From: Cristatella mucedo
Taxonomy: Eukaryota > Bryozoa > Phylactolaemata > Cristatellidae
Assembly (NCBI GenBank): GCA_009760855.2
Contig: WPIO01000019.1
Coordinates: 5,996,501-6,060,500, forward strand
DNA length: 64,000 nucleotides
Direction of reading: 5' to 3'
Part shown: piece by piece, positions 32,931 to 64,000 of the stretch
Layout of the letters: the number at the start of each line of letters is the position of its first letter
Position numbering within the stretch: position 1 is the stretch's first letter
Notes under the pieces: model-generated
What the model saw: only the letters and a program-made list of their open reading frames with translations
Database searches by the model: none
Told to the model about the DNA's origin: nothing
Position numbers and translations under genes: made by a program

Positions 32931-35578
32931 GGTTCATTTGTGTGTTTAGTTCCCTATTGGATGCTGCATTTCCTGCTGCACGAGTAACGTGTACCTCTGA
33001 TGCATCGTGAGTATATCCATAGGCGATTGCTGTTGAATACGAATAAACTTACTATGAATAAAGTATAAAGCTTTTGAATTACATCGCCAGTTAAAGGGAT
33101 TAGCAAATGATGGGAGTGAGTGCATTTGATCCTATTTGTGGCAGCATAGCATGATTCCACAGCTTAGATATGATTTTATTGTAATGGTAGTCAATTTTTG
33201 TTAAGTTATACAAATGGCAACGGTGCTCAACAGCTGCACCAGTGAGCAGTCAGACCGAGCAGTCATTGAACAAGTCTCGATGTCAATATGATATTTATCA
33301 GTGTCAGTCTGCTTCAAATAACTGGAACTTGTCGTGGGAAATTTCTTAGCCCTGCAAGAGAATGACGGGGTTCTGTCTGTTGTGATCGGATCTTGCCATT
33401 ACTTTCCATATGGTCAGCAGCAGCTGTGCACTAATAGAAACATAATAATATACATACTTGCGTATTCATTTCTGCTTGCCGATAATTGCGTCTTGTATTG
33501 AGAAAAGTTCTGATTATTGAAGGATAGAGAAGGCATTTGCGCAGATCAATTTGGTAGTTGCTCATAGAAGGAGTCCGGTGCAGTAATTGTAGATTTATTA
33601 TTCTCCCCTTCTGAATCTTAAGTAATTGATCTAGATAGCCAAAGCTTTAGAATCGGTTCCTGTCAAGTGAAACTTTTCTTTTGTCTGCATCCACCCCTAC
33701 AGGCCTTTAGGCCCACCCCTCCTGGCCTTTAGGCTGTGTATCTCAATTTTGTTTATCGTTGGGCTGGCTGACGTTGCTGGACGGTAGCTCACTGTATTTG
33801 TGTCAGTGTGTTGTTGGAGATCTGGCTGAGCATACGGCGCAGTAATATGGTTGGTCGGTCGGCAGACAGGTACGGTGTACCCGCCAGTTAAAAACAGCCA
33901 GGTTTCAATTGGAACTGGTGAAATACAAATGAACAATGTCGCACAATTGTTCCGAGCCAGAGAGATAGCGTTTTTCTCGTCGTAACCCGCCGAAATTTTG
34001 ACGGTGTTGCAATATGTATATAAATATCACTATTATCGATACTAATACTAATATCACTATACTAATATTGATAATAACACTATACTAATATCGATATGCA
34101 GTTCCATTCAAAATTGAGTTCAAACCTACCAAATACAGAATTATTAGTGTCAGGCTATACCAGTCGGCGTTCATTAACATTCAGGGATGCAAGAAACCCC
34201 GGGCATCTAAGCCCAGGTTATATGCAAATCATGATTTATTATATATGGCAATAACAAACGTGTCTTTTCAGCTCGTTCATCCAGTGTTCGCCTTAAAAGG
34301 TGTGCTTGTTTTGGCCGAAGTTCGGATTCAGTATTCAGCTTTGGTTCAATTGCCATGTCTTTTTATTGTTAGTCGCTTGCAGAACGTTATTTTAGTTGTC
34401 TTCCTGAGACAGTAAGTCGTTGTCATTTGTAGCTATAGCAGCCAAGGTCACTCGATTGAAAGAACTCTGAAACCACCAGTGTACCTTCTGAATTGCAGAA
34501 CGGAAGAACAATCTCTGTTGCACAAGAATCTCTATAGATATCAACACAAGCATCGCCTAATATACTGCCAACTCTTTTTTGCAGCGATTTGGCAACTTCG
34601 TAAGCTTGTGTCAGCGACCTAGGTAGTGATCAAGCTTGATTTTGCTGCCGACGTCATTCCTGGCCTCGGTCATCTACTGACTTTTTAAGTGAAGCACAAG
34701 CTCCTTTGTGCAAGTTGGCTGCTGGGCATGGGATCTCTGCATTTTGTCATGGTTTTTTGCTGTGTCAACAATACGACCTCGCTTGAATCTTTTATTTATA
34801 CAGTGCCACGACTATGTTATGTTGAGCTACGTCAGAGACCTTATTCATGAATGCTTATGCGACGGTCATGGGATTCTGTCAGATCTGAAAAAAATAAAAA
34901 AATTTGAAAGAAAAGCTATTTTTGTCACAAAAAATCGAACTGAAATTAAATGAATATATCGATGCGTACCAAGTGCTTAGTTGACAGGCACTTTCCATAT
35001 ACAAGCGGCACTATTGCATATTTCTGATGCACCCGTCTCGTTACATACGTCGCTCTTTTCGGCTACTTCCCGATTACTTGTTCGACAGTTCTGCCACTTC
35101 AGCCCTGCTTTTTTGTATCCAGGAAGGTACATAAACTGTGCGATGCTTTCAAAATAATCGGCCCTTGGAAAACGAAGCTATGTGCAAGTTAGACCACTAG
35201 TTCAGTTTTTTTTAGCATGATAGCAGAAATATTAATCAAAAAACTTCCTCTTTCATGAACTCGAGAAGTATGCCTACGGCAATCGCAGGGGTTCAAGTGA
35301 CTGTGAAGTCAATGCCAGTGAACGATTTCAAAACATCGAACGAGTTAAAATTTCAGTACAGGCATGATGATGGCTGAAAGAGGAGATGGTTAAAGTCAAC
35401 CGAGTCCACCAAAGTATGCAGCGTATAAAGGCACGAAGCAGCAAGCCAGAAGGTCTGGGCATACCTCAATACATCGCGATATAGCTAGCTGCGGACAGTA
35501 AGCAAAGTGTATGCTAATCTGTAGCCTATGAAAGCAGGTCATCGTCTAGTGCTCGTGCACTGGCACGACAGACGGTAT
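32931..35578. other. Unassigned 2.6-kb stretch downstream of both genes
   Basis: No exon and no clear repeat except an AT-rich degenerate repeat near 34010-34110. Open frames are short and unlike known proteins. Confidence 0.35.
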
Positions 35579-35584
35579 TTTATT
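35579..35584 (-). promoter_or_regulatory. Polyadenylation signal for INPP5F
   Basis: AATAAA on the minus strand, about 140 nt after the INPP5F stop. Spacing and position make it a likely signal. Confidence 0.55.
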
Positions 35585-35721
35585 GCATTGAGTAAAGCAG
35601 CCCAGAAAGCTGCCAATTTTACGAATACCGCGTTGCCTGCTGCTGCCTTACAGTAGGCAGAAGTGTGAGCTAATGCATTGGCTAATCCGGCGTCTATGCG
35701 ATCCGGTTTATACAGACAAGC

Positions 35722-61945
<26,224 letters not shown>

Positions 61946-62692
61946 CTGAAAAAAAGGCACACAGAATGCTGAAACTAATTCGGGGATTTTACACAACTGC
62001 AGTGCCTCACAAGCATGGAAAGCTGCGAGCTGCTGCTCCAGTTCTAGCAAGCTGCTGATAAACATGTCACACGAATCACAAAAACAAACCAACCTCCAAG
62101 TGAGAGTAAGCAGTCACTAACCGATGATAGTAAAAACTAATGGTGCAGCTTTAAACAAAAATTGTGAGCAGTCAGCTACAGGTCTCTGCTTGCTAGATCA
62201 TAACTCAGCCAAATCACACGTCCGTATGAAAAGTCAGGAGTGCCTCTTGCAAAATGGCCTCGGATCAGTGAAGGGGGACAAAAGCTAAGTAACTGGATGC
62301 TGCAATGGTTTTTCACACAACTAAATCCACCGAAGCCTGAGCTACTTCGGCATATCTACATGCAAATGTATTGACAAGGTACATTAAACACTATTTACTC
62401 AACAAGTAATCGCCACTGCAGGTTCCAACGTGGTGTGAGTCTATTGTTACCTAAACCTGATTCTGTATTCACAAAATGGACTCGCTGTCGATGGCCAACA
62501 TGAGGATATCTGTCAGAAACCAAAACACCCCTGCAGCCTGGACCGACATTTAACCTTTAAACGTGACAGAATGTATCTTTGGACTCGCAGTCTTTTTTTA
62601 TATCTTACTTGCAATCCAAATGGCCAAAGGTTTTTTCTGCGAGCTCCTATCCACAATGTTGCATGGGACTGCTGATCCGGTGCTCTCCTACC
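61946..62692. other. Region upstream of INPP5F exon 2
   Basis: It should be an intron. No first coding exon of the MELF type was found here or further right. Confidence 0.4.
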
Positions 62693-63790
62693 ATGGGAAA
62701 GACGTCGGAGCTAAACTTCGAAATCAAAGGGCAAATGGTTGCCAATCACAAGATGGGTCTAAGCAACGTGAAGGTGGCACAAAAGCTTGCTTGGCATTAG
62801 CCAGAGGATTGAAGAGATAATATGAAGAAGTATTTTCAGGGGGCTGGAAGGATGCCTTACCAGGCTCTCTGGCTGCCGGCCGTGTGACAAAGAAAGTCAA
62901 CGACTGCCCGCCACTTAGGCCGCGGCTGCAGCAGGTCAAAGGCAAGCCCCAGTTCTTCGAGTCCAAGGAGGAGGCCATCGGCAGAGCTGTCGGTGACTGG
63001 ATATGGTTGGTTTGTAAGAGGCTTTCGGAGCATGTGATTTATAGAAGACTTAACAGCAAGTCGATAATTAACGGGTGACTATGAACGGCAGGGCCACCTG
63101 CAATAGGTAGGTCACCAAGCCTACTTTACAGCTGATGACTGCAGCCGAAGTCTACATGGGGGGGAGGGACATGCTACAGAAGTAAATTCGTGACGCAAGG
63201 AGATGGCAGCGAAGGACCTACTGTCAGCCACAGCAAGAATGGGGGAAGAGTGCCATGCTCGAGCTGCTTACAATCTAAAGTTGACAAAAGGGAGACAGAA
63301 GGGTGTTTGTTTGGTCGTGAGTTTTGGCTTCCAGCGGCGGAACTCTTCATAGCATTACTAGATTATGCATAGGAACTTGTTTGCAGGCTCTGCCAGCTTT
63401 TACACAGGGCAATGCAACATTTTTGGATTGCCCTGTGCAAGAGCTCCTGTGGGCAGGGCCATGCTTGGCAAACGGATAATGACCCCGAGCATACTGCAGG
63501 GCAGCAAAGTAATTCTTTGAAGACTCAGCTGGTTCAAGTCCTTAGATGGCAGAGCCAATCTCGAGATATCAACCGTGTTGAGTATCTGAGTGAAAGGTTG
63601 GAGCGTTCACTCAATAGAGTCGAGAACTGCGCCTCATCGTTTCCGGAGCAGCTTCGTGGTCGGCCTAAGCAGCCGTGGGACTACATAATCCCGGATGCTG
63701 GCCACAAGTTGGCCGAGTCAATCAATGGCTGCAAATGCAGGAAGCTATGCAATATAAAGATGGTCCAACCTCCTATTATCGTAGGTAAGT
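62693..63790 (+). pseudogene. Dead Tc1/mariner transposase copy
   Basis: ATG at 62693 begins MGKTSELNFEIKGQMV and LSNVKVAQKL, the DNA-binding N-terminus of Tc1 transposases, then a stop. About 700 bp later QTDNDPEHTA (second catalytic Asp) and VLRWQSQSRDINRVEYLSER (third acid) appear in an open stretch at 63412-63798. The middle is broken by stops and frameshifts. It lies upstream of INPP5F exon 2, antisense to that gene. Confidence 0.85.
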
Positions 63791-64000
63791 ATCTGTGAGT
63801 TAATGTATAACCTAGTTCTGATAATACAAATAGAAAACATTAAAACACCTCATGCACATGTTTTCAGTTCTTCTGGACAAAGATAAAGTCTATCGGTTGA
63901 CAGCATAGCAGCTTGATGGAGGGATCCATCGGCCCTTGTAAATATCTTTATGCGTTATGTCACAGGGACCCCCAGGCAACTGGTCGTCGGTCCAAGCAGG
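63791..64000. other. Right edge
   Basis: No exon or repeat recognised; it may hold the outer end of the Tc1 copy. Confidence 0.3.

Overview
The window is nuclear DNA from an intron-rich animal, probably an invertebrate. It has three spliced protein-coding genes with GT-AG introns, degenerate LINE copies in both orientations, tRNA-derived SINEs, dead Tc1/mariner copies and long CT, TA and GA microsatellites. There is no operon, no prokaryotic gene and no CRISPR array. I cannot name the species.

Gene 1 (+ strand, about 1.1-4.2 kb) is the 3' part of a microsomal epoxide hydrolase (EPHX1-like); its 5' exons should lie left of the window. Gene 2 (+ strand, 18.6-29.7 kb) is glycine C-acetyltransferase (GCAT/KBL), apparently complete in ten exons and coding for about 430 residues. 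Gene 3 (- strand, 61.9-35.7 kb) is the inositol 4-phosphatase Sac2 (INPP5F); 17 exons are present and only the first coding exon was not found. Every junction in the three models keeps the reading frame, and active-site residue spacings match the families. GCAT and INPP5F converge across about 6 kb that holds a dead LINE.

Layout: 1-4.2 kb EPHX1-like 3' exons; 4.2-18.6 kb gene-poor and full of LINE and SINE pieces, with a dead Tc1 element at 13.2-13.9 kb and a 44-bp minisatellite at 14.9-15.3 kb; 18.6-29.7 kb GCAT; 30-32.9 kb LINE remains; 33-35.6 kb unassigned; 35.7-62 kb INPP5F with repeats in its introns; 62.7-63.8 kb a second dead Tc1 element.

Three LINE groups are visible. LINE-A (L2/CR1-like) has a roughly 290-bp 3' UTR, a conserved 3' tail and an (ATT)n end. 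LINE-B ends in an ACATT-like tail. LINE-C is related to LINE-A. SINE-A is a tRNA-derived family. SINE-B carries a tRNA-like head joined to a LINE-A-like tail.

The three genes do not form a pathway: epoxide detoxification, mitochondrial threonine/glycine catabolism and endosomal PI4P turnover are separate jobs. I found no convincing new multi-gene system. The points most worth a second look are the unusual active site and C-terminus of the epoxide hydrolase, the Cys-to-Ser change in the Sac2 catalytic loop, and the repeat biology.
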